Shown here piece after piece: positions 43,004 through 53,372 of a DNA stretch of 64,000 nt. A program made the translations under genes and the position numbers. Under the pieces are notes generated by a model. The model was given only the letters and a program-made list of their open reading frames with translations. It ran no database searches and was not told the DNA's origin. The stretch lies in NCBI RefSeq assembly GCF_013177295.1, contig NZ_CP053642.1:2355503-2419502 (forward strand). The letters run 5' to 3'. The DNA comes from Actinomyces marmotae. GTDB lineage: Bacteria > Actinomycetota > Actinomycetes > Actinomycetales > Actinomycetaceae. How positions within the stretch are numbered: the first letter of the stretch is position 1; each line of letters begins with the position of its first letter.

Positions 43004-44557
43004 CTAGGCGCCCTTCTCGCCTGTCTTCCCCCGTTTGGAGCCCTGGCCCCTGTCCCGGCGCCCGGCCTCGGCGCGGGCGCGCTCCTCGGCGGGCACAGCG
43101 GCCCACCAGGCGTGGAGCGCCTCGCGGGCCAGCTCCTCGCCCAGCGGGCCCTTCTCCATGCGCAGGTCCATGAGGAAGCGGTAGGCCTCGCCCACCACAG
43201 GCCCCGGCTCAAGCCCCAACTCGGCCATAATCTGCCCGCCGTCCAGATCCGGGCGGATCGCGGCGAGCTCCTCGGCCTGGGCGAGCTCGTCAATGCGCCG
43301 CTCCAGGTCGTCGTAGGCGTGGGAGAGCATGGCGGCCTTGCGGCGGTTTCCGGTGGTGACGTCGGCGCGGGTGAGGCGGTGCAGGCGCGTGAGCAAGGGC
43401 CCGGCGTCAGTGACGTAACGGCGCACAGCGGAGTCGGACCAGGTGGCGTCGGCGTAGCCGTGGAAGCGCAGGTGCAACTCCACCAGCCGGGCGACGTCCT
43501 TGATGGTCTGCTTGTCGAAGCGCAGGGCGGTCAGCCGCTTCTTGGCGATGCGCGCGCCGATGATGTCGTGGGCGTGGAAGGTGACGGTGCCGTCGGGCAG
43601 GAAGCGACGGGTGGCGGGCTTGCCGATATCGTGCATGATCGCAGCCAGGCGCAGCACGAGGTCCGGGGCGGGCACGGGCCCGTCAGCCCCGGTCTCCAGG
43701 TCCATGGCCTGCTGGAGGACCACGAGGGTGTGCTCGTAGACGTCCTTGTGCCGCTTGTGCTCGTCAACGGTATCGCGCAGCGCGGCGAGTTCCGGCAGGA
43801 CGACGTCGGCCACGCCGGTATGCACCATGAGTTCCAGGCCGCGACGGGGGGCCGGGGAAAGCAGCAGGCGCTCCAACTCGGCGCGGACACGCTCGGCGGA
43901 GACGATCTCCAGGCGGTGGGCCATCTCCTCCATGGCGCTCATGACGTCGGGCTCGACGTCGAATCCGAGCTGGGCGGCGAAGCGCGCGGCCCGCATGATG
44001 CGCAGGGGGTCGTCGTCGAAGGACTGGGTGGCGGTGACGGGGGTGCGCAGGATCCCGGCCTCCAGGTCCGCCAGGCCCCCGTGGGGGTCGACGAGCTCCA
44101 GATCGGGCAGGCGCAGGGCCATGGCGTTGACGGTGAAGTCGCGGCGCGTGAGGTCACCCTCCAGCGTGTCCCCGTAGGAGACGGCGGGCTTGCGCGAACC
44201 CACCTCGTAAGTCTCGGTGCGGTAGGTGGTGACCTCGACGACGACGTCCCCCTTGCGCGCCCCGATGGTGCCGAACTCGCGGCCGACATCCCAGCAGTGA
44301 TCCCCCCAGGCCTTGAGGAGCTCCTCGGTCTGCTCGGGGCGGGCCGAGGTAGTCAGGTCCAGGTCATGGGGGGCCACGCCCAGGAAGGCGTCACGCACAG
44401 GGCCTCCCACCAGCGCGATCTCGTGGCCGGCTCGCGCGAAGGCATGCCCGAGCGCGGCCAACGACGGCGGCAGTCCCGCCAGGGCGTCGCGCGCGGTGGG
44501 CGTCAGGGAGGGGGTCGGGTGGGCCGTGCGGGAGGCGCTGGTTGGAAAGGTAGTCAT
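43004..44557 (-). CDS. cca: CCA tRNA nucleotidyltransferase
   Basis: A 517-residue class II nucleotidyltransferase with an HD domain. The head domain reads IALVGGPVRDAFLG and DLDLTTSARP (metal-binding DxD), then RRDFTVNAMAL. The HD phosphohydrolase-type region has AIMHDIGKPATR and FHAHDIIGARIAKKRL. It adds or repairs the 3' CCA of tRNAs. The C-terminus is a Lys/Arg/Gly-rich tail. ATG 44557 is preferred over upstream frames that read as low complexity. It is divergent from the NUDIX gene, as in the equivalent region of Mycobacterium. Confidence 0.93.
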   Translation of the reverse strand: MTTFPTSASRTAHPTPSLTPTARDALAGLPPSLAALGHAFARAGHEIALVGGPVRDAFLGVAPHDLDLTTSARPEQTEELLKAWGDHCWDVGREFGTIGARKGDVVVEVTTYRTETYEVGSRKPAVSYGDTLEGDLTRRDFTVNAMALRLPDLELVDPHGGLADLEAGILRTPVTATQSFDDDPLRIMRAARFAAQLGFDVEPDVMSAMEEMAHRLEIVSAERVRAELERLLLSPAPRRGLELMVHTGVADVVLPELAALRDTVDEHKRHKDVYEHTLVVLQQAMDLETGADGPVPAPDLVLRLAAIMHDIGKPATRRFLPDGTVTFHAHDIIGARIAKKRLTALRFDKQTIKDVARLVELHLRFHGYADATWSDSAVRRYVTDAGPLLTRLHRLTRADVTTGNRRKAAMLSHAYDDLERRIDELAQAEELAAIRPDLDGGQIMAELGLEPGPVVGEAYRFLMDLRMEKGPLGEELAREALHAWWAAVPAEERARAEAGRRDRGQGSKRGKTGEKGA

Positions 44558-44730
44558 CGGGGCAAGCCTGCCATGAGCCCGCCCCACCGGGTCCCGCGGA
44601 CGTCCCGGGCCGGGCAGGGCCGTCCCCAGGCTGATCGCGGAAGTCCATGTGAGATCCATGTGAGGAGCACCTGGCCCGCTTCGGCGCGCACTGCGCCGAC
44701 CCAGGGGCCCGGACAGCCTAGAGTGTCCCC

Positions 44731-45240
44731 ATGCCCTCTCACCGCGTTCGCAAGCCCCGCGCTGGCTCGTCGCCGCGGCACTCGAGCGCGCGCGGCCTGC
44801 CCGTTGTCGATGAGACGAGCGCCGGCGGGCTCGTCGTCGACGTCCAGGGCGGGCGCGCCTTCGCCGCCGTCATCGCGCGCCGCAACCGCGGCGGGCGCTT
44901 AGAGTGGTGCCTGCCCAAAGGGCATTTGGAGGGCGAGGAGACCGCCGAGGAGGCGGCCGTTCGCGAGATCGCCGAGGAGACGGGCATCACGGGCCGCGTG
45001 CTGCGCCACTTGGCGACGATCGACTACTGGTTCGCGGGCGACGCCCACCGGGTCCACAAGGTCGTCCACCACTTCCTGCTCGAGGCCGTCGGCGGGGAGC
45101 TGACCACGGAGAACGATCCCGATCATGAGGCCGAGGACGTCGCCTGGGTGTCGCTCGACGACGTCGGCAAGCGCCTGGCCTATCCCAATGAGCGCAGGAT
45201 CGTTGCCGCCGCCCGCGACATCCTCGTGGGGGATGGATGA
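44731..45240 (+). CDS. NUDIX hydrolase
   Basis: A 169-residue protein with a complete Nudix box starting at Gly64 (Gx5Ex7REUxEExGU; GHLEGEET, then REIAEETGI). A basic 25-residue head precedes the domain. It hydrolyses a nucleoside diphosphate linked to another group; position next to the cca and murJ genes corresponds to mutT4 of mycobacteria, but substrate is not shown. The stop overlaps the next ATG. Confidence 0.9.
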   Translation: MPSHRVRKPRAGSSPRHSSARGLPVVDETSAGGLVVDVQGGRAFAAVIARRNRGGRLEWCLPKGHLEGEETAEEAAVREIAEETGITGRVLRHLATIDYWFAGDAHRVHKVVHHFLLEAVGGELTTENDPDHEAEDVAWVSLDDVGKRLAYPNERRIVAAARDILVGDG

Positions 45241-47753
45241 GTTCGCGTCGCACGCGGCGCCTGCTGGCCTCAGCGGCGGCCGTCCTGTCCAGCGCGGCCA
45301 TGATGATCGCCGGGCCGGCGATCGCCGCGCCCGTAGCGCCGGCGGGGGCGCCGGTGCGGGGAGGCGCCCCGGCGGTCAAGGTCCTGCCCGCCGATAACGC
45401 GCCCAGCGCCCCCGGCCCAACCGCCCCCAGCGTCACCGCCGGCGCCGTGACCCTCACGGTGGACGCCATGGCCCCTGAGATCCTGCACTCGGGAGAGGAC
45501 CTGCGCATCTCCGGGACCATCACCAACGGCACGACGACGAACCTCTCCGGCGCCTCGATCCTCGTCCAGGCGCAGCAGACCACGGAGGTCTCCACCGGAA
45601 ATCTCAGCTCCTGGCTCGCCAACGAGCGCAACACGTCGCTCGTCACCGCGATGGATGAGGCCCTCGGAACCGACGTCGCCCCCGGCACCTCGCAGCGCTT
45701 CTCCGTGACCGTCAAGAACTCCGACCTCCCCCTGGCGGACACCGATCAATGGGGCCCGCGCGGCATCCAGGTGACCCTGCTGCAGAGCGGCAACACGCTC
45801 GCCCAGGACCGGGCCATCTCGCTGTGGGACAGCGGCGCGTCCGTGGATCCCAGCCGCGTCGCCGTCGTCATCCCTGTGACCGCGAGCCCCGCCGAGCTCG
45901 CGCTCCTGGCGAACCTGGGAACCACCGAGCAGCGTCAGGCGGAGCAGGCCGCTGAGGACGCCGCCAGGGAGACGAGCAACCCGACGGCCGGCCCCACTGC
46001 CACCCACAGCGCCTCACCGAGCCCTGGGGCGAGCCCCTCCGCGGCGCCGACCGCGAGCGCGACCCCCGCCCCCTCCGCGACCTCCTCGCCGAGCCCCTCC
46101 GCGGGGCCGGACTCCGTCCCCCCGGTCGCCTCACCGGGCTCAGGGGCCTCCCTTCACGCCCTGCGCCAGCGCGTGAAGGGGTTGCTCGACCTCGCCGGCG
46201 ACGGCGTCATCCTGGCCATCGACCCGGCCCTCATCGACGCCCTCGGCATGACTCCTGAGCGCCTCCAGGCCGCCGCCGCGGCGGGCTCCGGAGGATCGGC
46301 GCCCCAGCCCGCCCCCGCGCCCAGCGCGTCGGCCGACCCCAGCGGCTCGCCGAGCCCCACAGCCTCACCAGCTCCGGCCCCACGGGATGTGGCGGAGGAG
46401 GACCTCACCGAGCTCGCCGGCTCCCTGTACCGGGCTCTGACAGGATCGGGCGCGAAGGGCAAGGGCGATGTCGTCGCCCTTCCCTGGGGCGATGCCGATG
46501 CGTCCGCCCTGACCCATCTGGGCGCCACGGAACTCATGACCACCGCCACGGCCCGGACGAGCGGCTCACTGCTGGTCGGCGCGAGCGCGAGCGCCTCCCT
46601 GGCCTGGCCCGCGGGGCCCCTGGATGCCCAGACGCTGTCGGCCCTGCCGGACTCGACGCGCGTCGTCGTCGCCTCCCCGGGGGATATGAGCGTCACGGAG
46701 CCGCTGACCTACACGCCCTCGGGCATCGCCTCGCGGGAGGGTCGCGCGGTTCTCCTGCCGGATGCCGCGCTGAGTTCCGGGATCGCGGGGAGCCTGGAGA
46801 CGCAGGCCTCCACGCAGTCGTTGAGCGAGATCGACACCCGCCAGTACCTGCGCGCCCAGACGGCGATCCTCACTCGCCAGGCCCCGAACCTGGGCCGGGA
46901 CGTGGTGGTCGCCATCGATCGCCGGACCGCCTCGATGACCTCGCCCACGGTCCTGGGGGCCCGGGTCGACGCGCTGAGGCAGACCAGTTGGACGGCCCCC
47001 ACCGGTCTGGCCGATCTCAGCGCCAACGCCAGCCAGCAGGCCTCTCAGGACGATGAGCCCGGCCGCGCCGCGCTGCCGGACATCAAGGTCATCGACACCG
47101 AGCTGAGCGATCCCGAGCTCTCCCAGGCCCGCGCCGCCGCGCAGCGCGTGAGCGCCACGAGCTCGGTCCTCCACGACCCCGCGGCGATCATGGGCACGCG
47201 CGCCCAAGTGGTCTCCTCCGTGTCCGCCTCGGCCTGGAGGTCGGACACCGCCGGGCGCGCGGCGCTCATCGCTGGCGCCGACGCCGCCGCGAACTCCGTG
47301 GTCAACGCCCTGCAGGTCACCCCGAGCTCAACGATCAACCTCATCAGCGACAAGGCGCAGCTGCCGATCCGCGTCTCCTCGTCCCTCACGCAGGACTCCA
47401 CCGTGGTGGTCGAGGTCATATCCGGCTCGCCGCGACTCCAGACCAAGGAGACGGTCTCAGTTGTGGTCCCTGCCGGGGGCCAGGCCGTCGCCTCCGTGCC
47501 CGTGACCGCCGTCGGCTCGGGTAACGCGAGCCTCACGGCGAGGATCCTGTCCTCGGACGGCACCGAGGTCGGCACCCCGGCGAAACTGCGCATACGGGTG
47601 CGCGCCGACTGGGAGGGCCGGGGCACCCGGATCGTCACCGGCGTCCTCGTGGTCCTACTGGCCGCCGGCATCTACCGAACCGTCCGGCGCGGCAGGCGCG
47701 CAGTGCCCGACGCCCCGCTCGCGGGCGCCCCCGAGCTGGAGGGAGACGCATGA
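45237..47753 (+). CDS. DUF6049-family secreted, membrane-anchored protein
   Basis: An 838-residue exported protein with a signal sequence (RRLLASAAAVLSSAAMMIAGPAIA), several extracellular beta-rich regions interrupted by Ala/Pro/Ser linkers (about 245-300 and 355-385), a C-terminal membrane helix (about 799-818) and a short basic tail. It lies between a NUDIX gene and murJ with four-base overlaps on both sides, the position of Rv3909 in Mycobacterium tuberculosis. This conserved coupling points to peptidoglycan synthesis or polar growth, but no reaction is known. Confidence 0.85.
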   Translation: MSSRRTRRLLASAAAVLSSAAMMIAGPAIAAPVAPAGAPVRGGAPAVKVLPADNAPSAPGPTAPSVTAGAVTLTVDAMAPEILHSGEDLRISGTITNGTTTNLSGASILVQAQQTTEVSTGNLSSWLANERNTSLVTAMDEALGTDVAPGTSQRFSVTVKNSDLPLADTDQWGPRGIQVTLLQSGNTLAQDRAISLWDSGASVDPSRVAVVIPVTASPAELALLANLGTTEQRQAEQAAEDAARETSNPTAGPTATHSASPSPGASPSAAPTASATPAPSATSSPSPSAGPDSVPPVASPGSGASLHALRQRVKGLLDLAGDGVILAIDPALIDALGMTPERLQAAAAAGSGGSAPQPAPAPSASADPSGSPSPTASPAPAPRDVAEEDLTELAGSLYRALTGSGAKGKGDVVALPWGDADASALTHLGATELMTTATARTSGSLLVGASASASLAWPAGPLDAQTLSALPDSTRVVVASPGDMSVTEPLTYTPSGIASREGRAVLLPDAALSSGIAGSLETQASTQSLSEIDTRQYLRAQTAILTRQAPNLGRDVVVAIDRRTASMTSPTVLGARVDALRQTSWTAPTGLADLSANASQQASQDDEPGRAALPDIKVIDTELSDPELSQARAAAQRVSATSSVLHDPAAIMGTRAQVVSSVSASAWRSDTAGRAALIAGADAAANSVVNALQVTPSSTINLISDKAQLPIRVSSSLTQDSTVVVEVISGSPRLQTKETVSVVVPAGGQAVASVPVTAVGSGNASLTARILSSDGTEVGTPAKLRIRVRADWEGRGTRIVTGVLVVLLAAGIYRTVRRGRRAVPDAPLAGAPELEGDA

Positions 47754-50700
47754 CCCCCGCCCACGCCCAGAACGCCCCGATGGCGCCCCGGCCAGGCCAG
47801 GCAGGCCGGCCGGTCGCCGGGCCGGTCGCGCCGGATCGGCCCGACGGGCGGGCCCCCCAGGCCGCCCCTGAGCCGAGCCGGAGGCGCAAGGCGCCCAAGC
47901 CGGCGTCGATCATGCGCTCCTCGGTGGTCATGATGGTCGGGACCATGGCCTCCCGCCTCCTGGGGCTCGTGCGCAACGCCCTGCTCATCGCCGCCCTGGG
48001 GGCCACGGCCTCCGGCGCCGCCGACGCCTTCAACATCGCCAACACCCTGCCCAACCAGCTCTACAACATGCTGGTAGGCGGCATCCTCAACGCCGTCCTC
48101 GTCCCGCAGATCGTGCGGGCGCTACGGCGCGAGAACGGCGAGGAGGTCGTCAACCGGCTGCTCACCGCCGCCGGCACCCTCATCCTGGCCATCACGGCGC
48201 TGCTCACCCTCGCCGCTCCCTTCATCATCTACCTCTACGGCGGTGGTCTGGGGCGGTGGCTCCCAGTGGGCTACGCCTTCGCGTTCTGGTGCATGCCGCA
48301 GGTCTTCTTCTACGGGCTCTACGCCCTGTGGGGGCAGGTACTCAACGCCCGCCACGTCTTCGGGCCCTACATGTGGGCGCCCGTGGTCAACAACATCATC
48401 TCCATCGCCTCGCTCATCGCCTACATCGCGATCTACGGCCGCTACGCGGGAGCAGACGGCGGCCCCGCCGAGTGGGACGCCATGCGCATCACGCTCATCG
48501 CGGGAACGACGACGCTGGGCATCGTCATCCAGGCGCTCGTCCTCTACTTCCCACTGCGCCACTCGGGTTTCACCCCGCGCATCATCTTCGGGGTGCGGGG
48601 CCTAGGCCTGGGCGACACCTCCAAGATCGCCGGGTGGGCGCTTATCGGGATCGTCGTCGCCGCCCTGGGCGACTGGGCCGTCATGAACCTGGGCTCACGG
48701 GCCGTGTCGGCGGCGGAGAAGGTCGCCGACCAGGGAATCATCATCCCCTCGACGACGATGTACAACAACGCCCTCCTCATCTACATCCTCCCGCAGTCCC
48801 TGGTGACCACCTCCGTGGTCACGGCGCTGTTCACCCGCATGAGCGAGAAGGCCGCGGCGAACGACGGCGCTGGCGTGCGCGATGACCTCTCGCTGGGGCT
48901 GCGCTCGGTGGCCGTGTTCACGGTGCTGGCCAGCGCCGGGATCGCGGTCCTGGCCACGCCCGCGCTCCAGGCCTTCGTGCCCTCGGTGTCCCTGGCGCAG
49001 GCCCGCGCGGCCGCGCCGATCCTCGTGGCCCTGGCGATGGGCATCGTGGTCCAGGGGATCTGGTTCACCACGCAGCGGGTGCTGCTCGCCTACGGGGACA
49101 CCCGCCGCCTCGTGCGGGCGGACATCACCGTGGGTGTCATCCCGGTGGTCGTCTGCCTCCTCACCTACTTCCTGGCCGAGCCCCAGCACTGGATGCTCTG
49201 GGCGGCGATCTCGTCACCGATCGCCCAGGCCGGGGCGGTGGCCGTCGTGGTGCCGCTCATGCGCCGCCACCTGCCCGACCTCGACAGCCGGCGAGTCATC
49301 TCGACGCACCTGCGACTCATCGGCGCGGTCATCCCCGCGGTCGTCGCGGGCATCGGGGTGCGCGAGCTCCTGGGCGACGCCGACGGGCACCTCATGGGGG
49401 CCGCCGCCCTCGACGCCATCTTCGTCGTCCTCACCGTCGGGGCGATCATGACTCTGATCTACCTCGCCGCGGCCCGCGCCCTGCGGATCGATGAGCTCGC
49501 GATCCTCATGAACCCGGTGTCCGGCATCGTGACCAAGGCCGGGCGCGCGCTGCCCGGTGGCGCCGGCCGCGCCCTCACCCGCCTGGGCGGGTCACTGAAG
49601 ATGGCCCCGGCGCGCCCCGCGCCCGCCACGGCAGCACCGGCCTCCGCGGCCCCCGCGCCCGACCGAGCACCCGCACCGGCCGCCCCACCAGCGGAGGCGA
49701 TGCCCAGCACCGCGCCTGCCCATGCGCTCCCTGAATCACTGCCTCCCGCGGCGCGCACCGCCGTCTGGCCCACGGCCGCGCAGGAGCCGTCGCATGGGCA
49801 GACCGAAGCCCAGCCCCACGCCCAACCGACCACCATCCCCGTGGCGGGCGCGCCCGCCACGGGCGAGCCCCCCACCGCCCTCCCACCGTCCATCACCCCG
49901 GCGGGGAGCACCGGCGCGTTCGCCACCGGACCGGCACTCGCCTTCCCAGGCCCGCTAGCGCCCGCGGCGATCCCGCGATCCGAGGCCCCAGCAGGGAAGG
50001 TCTCCCCATCCAGTCCCGATTCTTTCGCTGTAAGAGCCCCGGGGGCGGCTACGATAAGTCCAAACGCACAGATAGCCGACAGCACGGGAGGCAGTGTCCG
50101 CATGGACGGCATGGATCAGGCGAAGCCCATCGGGTCGGGGCGTTACGCGCTCACGGCCGCGATGCCCGCCACCCTGCCCCGTATCGTGCGGCATCTCGGC
50201 CGCGACGCGATCCTGGGGCGCGAGGTCGTAGTCCTGACCCTCAGCGGTGCCACACCGCATCGCGACGAGATCCTTGATGCCGCCTCCCGCGCGGCCCTCA
50301 TCGATGATGCCCGCCTTCAGAGGATCTACGACGTCGAGCACGGCAACCCGGCCTTCATCGTCTCCGAGTCCGTGGCGGGCCGCTCCTTCGGCTCGCTCGT
50401 GCGCGAGGGCCTGAGCCCCGCCCAGGTCCGCGCCATCGTGGGGGAGGCGGCCCAGGCGCTGGAAGCGGCCTCCCGCAGGGGACTGCACCACCTCAACCTC
50501 GCCCCCGAGTCCGTGCGGGTGATGCCCGATGGCACTGTGCGGATCTCCGGCGTCGGCATCGAGGCCGCGGCACTCGACCTGGAGAAGTCCAGCGGCGATC
50601 CGCTCGACCCCGATCGCGCCGACGCCCGCTCGCTCGTCGAGCTCCTCTACTTCGGGCTGACGCGCCGCTGGCCGGGCAAGCGCGCCGGCATCGCGCCCGC

Positions 50701-51931
50701 GCCTACCTCCGAGGGTATGCCCGCCCGCCCCTCGTCCTTCGTGCCCGCGCTCGCCTCGGAGAAGGAGCTCGACGATCTCGCCGCCAGGTCCTTCTCAGAC
50801 CAGGCGCCGATCTCCGCCTCCGAGGTCGCCCACCAGCTCGGCCGTTGGGACACGGCCGATCTCCGCGGCCTCGTGCCGCAGGCGCCCACGACTCCGGGGC
50901 GGGCTCCCGCGCGGCCCTCCTCCGCCGCTCCCGCGCCATCGCCGCGGCCCTCGGCATCTCCCATGCCGGCCGAGGCGGCCAAGACCGTCCTCGGCCGCCT
51001 GCGCGGCCTGTCGGCCAATCGCGCCGGGGCCCTGGGCACGAGGCCCGGGGCGAGCGCGGCCTCCACCGAGGCCGCCTCCAGCGCCTCAGAACCCGCCACA
51101 TCCACGGCGGCGCCGCTCCCGCCGGCCACCGCGAGCGCGGCCCCGCTCCCGCCGGCGGTTCCGGCAGCGCCGGCCAGCTCGACGGCCGCCCCGCCGCCCC
51201 CCGTGGAGGCGCCCACCCAGGCACTCCCGCCCGCCCAGCCCGCGCCGACACTCCTCGAGCCCCTCGACACCTCCGGCTCACTGCCCCGCATCGACGACGA
51301 CTCGGAGGATGACGACGCCGAGACGAACAGCCGCGTCTCGACGGGCATCATCGTCGGCCTGCTCGCCATCGTGCTCGTCGTCGCCTACTTCGCGATCACC
51401 AACATCCTCCAGCTCCTGGGCGTGCCCCTCGTGGAGAAGGAGGTGCCCGCCGCGCGCACGGTGCCATCCACCGCCGCCGCCCCCAGCAGTGACGGCCGGG
51501 GCGGGGACGCGCCCGGCTCCCAGGCGCCGATCACCATCACCGGCGCGAAGAGCCTGAGTGGCCAGCATCCCGAGCTCGAGGGTCGCCTCGTCGATGGGGA
51601 CACCTCCAAGGACTGGCACACCCAGTGGGCGAACCAGCCCACGGGACTGGGCAATGTGAGCATCGCCGTCACCCTGAAGCAGGCCGCCCCCGTCTCCGGG
51701 ATCAGCCTCCAGGGGACCGGCCAGGGCGGTCACGTCCAGATCCGCGCCACCAGCGCGCAGGACCCCCAGGGGGGCACCCTGCTGGCGGAGGGCCCCTTCA
51801 CCTCGGGGGCCACGTCCTTCTCCTTCGGTGCCACCACGACGGACACGATCGTGATCGTCATCACCGAGTTGCCGGTGGCCCCCGACGACGGCAAGAACAA
51901 GGCCACTATCACCGAGATCACCCTTCGATAG
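47750..51931 (+). CDS. murJ: MurJ lipid II flippase fused to a pseudokinase and an extracellular domain
   Basis: A 1393-residue protein. A basic Pro-rich head is followed by the MurJ core (about 50-600; MASRLLGLVRNALLIAALG, ANTLPNQLYNMLVGGILNAV). Next come a ~180-residue Ala/Pro linker and a kinase-like domain (about 785-1045). Its catalytic loop reads HHLNLAPES where active kinases have HRDLKPxN, and the DFG motif is lost (ISGVG), so it is a pseudokinase. A second linker, a membrane helix (about 1197-1224) and an extracellular galactose-binding/discoidin-like domain (about 1245-1393) complete it. The mycobacterial counterpart is regulated by PknB phosphorylation and FhaA binding. Confidence 0.92.
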   Translation: MTPAHAQNAPMAPRPGQAGRPVAGPVAPDRPDGRAPQAAPEPSRRRKAPKPASIMRSSVVMMVGTMASRLLGLVRNALLIAALGATASGAADAFNIANTLPNQLYNMLVGGILNAVLVPQIVRALRRENGEEVVNRLLTAAGTLILAITALLTLAAPFIIYLYGGGLGRWLPVGYAFAFWCMPQVFFYGLYALWGQVLNARHVFGPYMWAPVVNNIISIASLIAYIAIYGRYAGADGGPAEWDAMRITLIAGTTTLGIVIQALVLYFPLRHSGFTPRIIFGVRGLGLGDTSKIAGWALIGIVVAALGDWAVMNLGSRAVSAAEKVADQGIIIPSTTMYNNALLIYILPQSLVTTSVVTALFTRMSEKAAANDGAGVRDDLSLGLRSVAVFTVLASAGIAVLATPALQAFVPSVSLAQARAAAPILVALAMGIVVQGIWFTTQRVLLAYGDTRRLVRADITVGVIPVVVCLLTYFLAEPQHWMLWAAISSPIAQAGAVAVVVPLMRRHLPDLDSRRVISTHLRLIGAVIPAVVAGIGVRELLGDADGHLMGAAALDAIFVVLTVGAIMTLIYLAAARALRIDELAILMNPVSGIVTKAGRALPGGAGRALTRLGGSLKMAPARPAPATAAPASAAPAPDRAPAPAAPPAEAMPSTAPAHALPESLPPAARTAVWPTAAQEPSHGQTEAQPHAQPTTIPVAGAPATGEPPTALPPSITPAGSTGAFATGPALAFPGPLAPAAIPRSEAPAGKVSPSSPDSFAVRAPGAATISPNAQIADSTGGSVRMDGMDQAKPIGSGRYALTAAMPATLPRIVRHLGRDAILGREVVVLTLSGATPHRDEILDAASRAALIDDARLQRIYDVEHGNPAFIVSESVAGRSFGSLVREGLSPAQVRAIVGEAAQALEAASRRGLHHLNLAPESVRVMPDGTVRISGVGIEAAALDLEKSSGDPLDPDRADARSLVELLYFGLTRRWPGKRAGIAPAPTSEGMPARPSSFVPALASEKELDDLAARSFSDQAPISASEVAHQLGRWDTADLRGLVPQAPTTPGRAPARPSSAAPAPSPRPSASPMPAEAAKTVLGRLRGLSANRAGALGTRPGASAASTEAASSASEPATSTAAPLPPATASAAPLPPAVPAAPASSTAAPPPPVEAPTQALPPAQPAPTLLEPLDTSGSLPRIDDDSEDDDAETNSRVSTGIIVGLLAIVLVVAYFAITNILQLLGVPLVEKEVPAARTVPSTAAAPSSDGRGGDAPGSQAPITITGAKSLSGQHPELEGRLVDGDTSKDWHTQWANQPTGLGNVSIAVTLKQAAPVSGISLQGTGQGGHVQIRATSAQDPQGGTLLAEGPFTSGATSFSFGATTTDTIVIVITELPVAPDDGKNKATITEITLR

Positions 51932-52010
51932 GCGAGAGGTCGGGAACAAGCGGTTTTCATCGTTGGTTGCAACAACTACCGCTACTCGATTTCTCGCACA
52001 CAGGAGAGTC

Positions 52011-52937
52011 ATGATCCACGACGTCGTCATCGTCGGCTCCGGACCTGCCGGTTACACGGCCGCCATCTACACCGCGCGCGCGCAGCTGAGCCCCATCGTG
52101 CTCGCAGGCTCCGTGACGGCCGGGGGCGCCCTCATGAACACCACGGAGGTGGAGAACTACCCCGGGTACGACGAGGGCATCATGGGCCCCGAGCTCATGA
52201 GCCACATGCAGGAGCAGGCTGAGCGCTTCGGCGCGGACATCCGCTACGAGGACGTCACCGCGCTGGACCTGACCGGTGACATCAAGCGCATCACCACGGA
52301 CGACGCCGTCTACGAGGCTCGCACCGTCATCATCTCCACGGGCTCGGAGTACCGCAAGCTCGGGATCGATGACGAGGACCGGCTCTCCGGCCACGGCGTC
52401 TCCTACTGCGCCACCTGCGACGGTTTCTTCTTCAAGGACAAGCCGATCGTCGTCGTCGGGGGTGGCGACTCCGCGATGGAGGAGGCCACGTTCCTCACCC
52501 GCTTCGGCTCCTCCGTCACCGTTGTCCACCGCCGCGACCAGCTGCGGGCGAGCGCCGCCATGGCCGCTCGCGCCGAGGCGGACCCGAAGATCTCCTTCGC
52601 CTGGAACTCCAAGGTCGTCGCGCTGGGCGGGCAGGATTCCCTCCAGTCCGTCACCCTGGAGGACACCGTCACCGGCGAGCGCCGCGAGATCCCCGCTGAG
52701 GGCCTGTTCGTCGCCATCGGCCAGATCCCGCGCTCCGAGCTCGTCAAGGACGTCCTCGAGCTCGACGACGCCGGCTACATCGTCGTTGACGCGCCCAGCC
52801 AGCGCACGGCCATCCCCGGGGTCTTCGCCTGTGGCGACGTCGCCGACGCCACCTACCAGCAGGCCATCACCGCTGCCGGCTCGGGCTGTCGCGCCGCGCT
52901 GGACGCTGAGCACTACATCGCCTCGCTCACCGCCTGA
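52011..52937 (+). CDS. trxB: Thioredoxin-disulfide reductase
   Basis: A 308-residue flavoenzyme that uses NADPH to reduce thioredoxin. FAD motif GSGPAG (9-14), active-site pair CATC (Cys133/136), NADPH motif GGGDSA, and C-terminal FAD motif GVFACGDVAD. ATG 52011 has AGGAGA at the right distance. It is 47 bases upstream of trxA. No sigM lies between murJ and trxB, unlike in Mycobacterium. Confidence 0.97.
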   Translation: MIHDVVIVGSGPAGYTAAIYTARAQLSPIVLAGSVTAGGALMNTTEVENYPGYDEGIMGPELMSHMQEQAERFGADIRYEDVTALDLTGDIKRITTDDAVYEARTVIISTGSEYRKLGIDDEDRLSGHGVSYCATCDGFFFKDKPIVVVGGGDSAMEEATFLTRFGSSVTVVHRRDQLRASAAMAARAEADPKISFAWNSKVVALGGQDSLQSVTLEDTVTGERREIPAEGLFVAIGQIPRSELVKDVLELDDAGYIVVDAPSQRTAIPGVFACGDVADATYQQAITAAGSGCRAALDAEHYIASLTA

Positions 52938-52984
52938 CCACCTGTTTCCACTCCACTCTCATCGACCATTCATTAGGAGATCTC

Positions 52985-53311
52985 ATGTCCAACGCACTCA
53001 CCGTCACCGACGCCACCTACGAGGCCGAGGTCGCCTCCTCCGAGCTTCCCGTCCTCATCGACTTCTGGGCGCCCTGGTGCGGCCCTTGCCGCCAGATGGC
53101 CCCGGTGGTGGACAAGGTTGCCGATGAGCTCGGCGAGAAGGTCAAGGTCGTCAAGGTCGACATCGACGAGAACCCGTCGATCGCTCAGTCCTTCGGCATC
53201 ACCTCCATTCCGACGTTCGTCGTCGTCAAGGGCGGTCAGACCGTCCACCAGTTCTCCGGCTCCCGTCCCAAGCCGGCGTTCCTCAAGGAGATCGAGAAGG
53301 CCCTCGGCTGA
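52985..53311 (+). CDS. trxA: Thioredoxin
   Basis: A 108-residue thioredoxin with WCGPC (Cys32/35) and cis-proline SIPTF. It is the electron carrier reduced by the upstream TrxB and forms a two-gene unit with it. A TAGGAG site precedes the ATG. Confidence 0.97.
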   Translation: MSNALTVTDATYEAEVASSELPVLIDFWAPWCGPCRQMAPVVDKVADELGEKVKVVKVDIDENPSIAQSFGITSIPTFVVVKGGQTVHQFSGSRPKPAFLKEIEKALG

Positions 53312-53372
53312 CGACTGGCCGCGTAGGAGCGTTCGCCGCTCCGCCCGCGCTGCCTGAGCGTCGCGTGATCCC

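Noticed and set aside
42837..43106. Arg-rich frame between cca and serC
   Set aside because: It overlaps the cca 3' end, has low-complexity composition and would span the inverted repeat.
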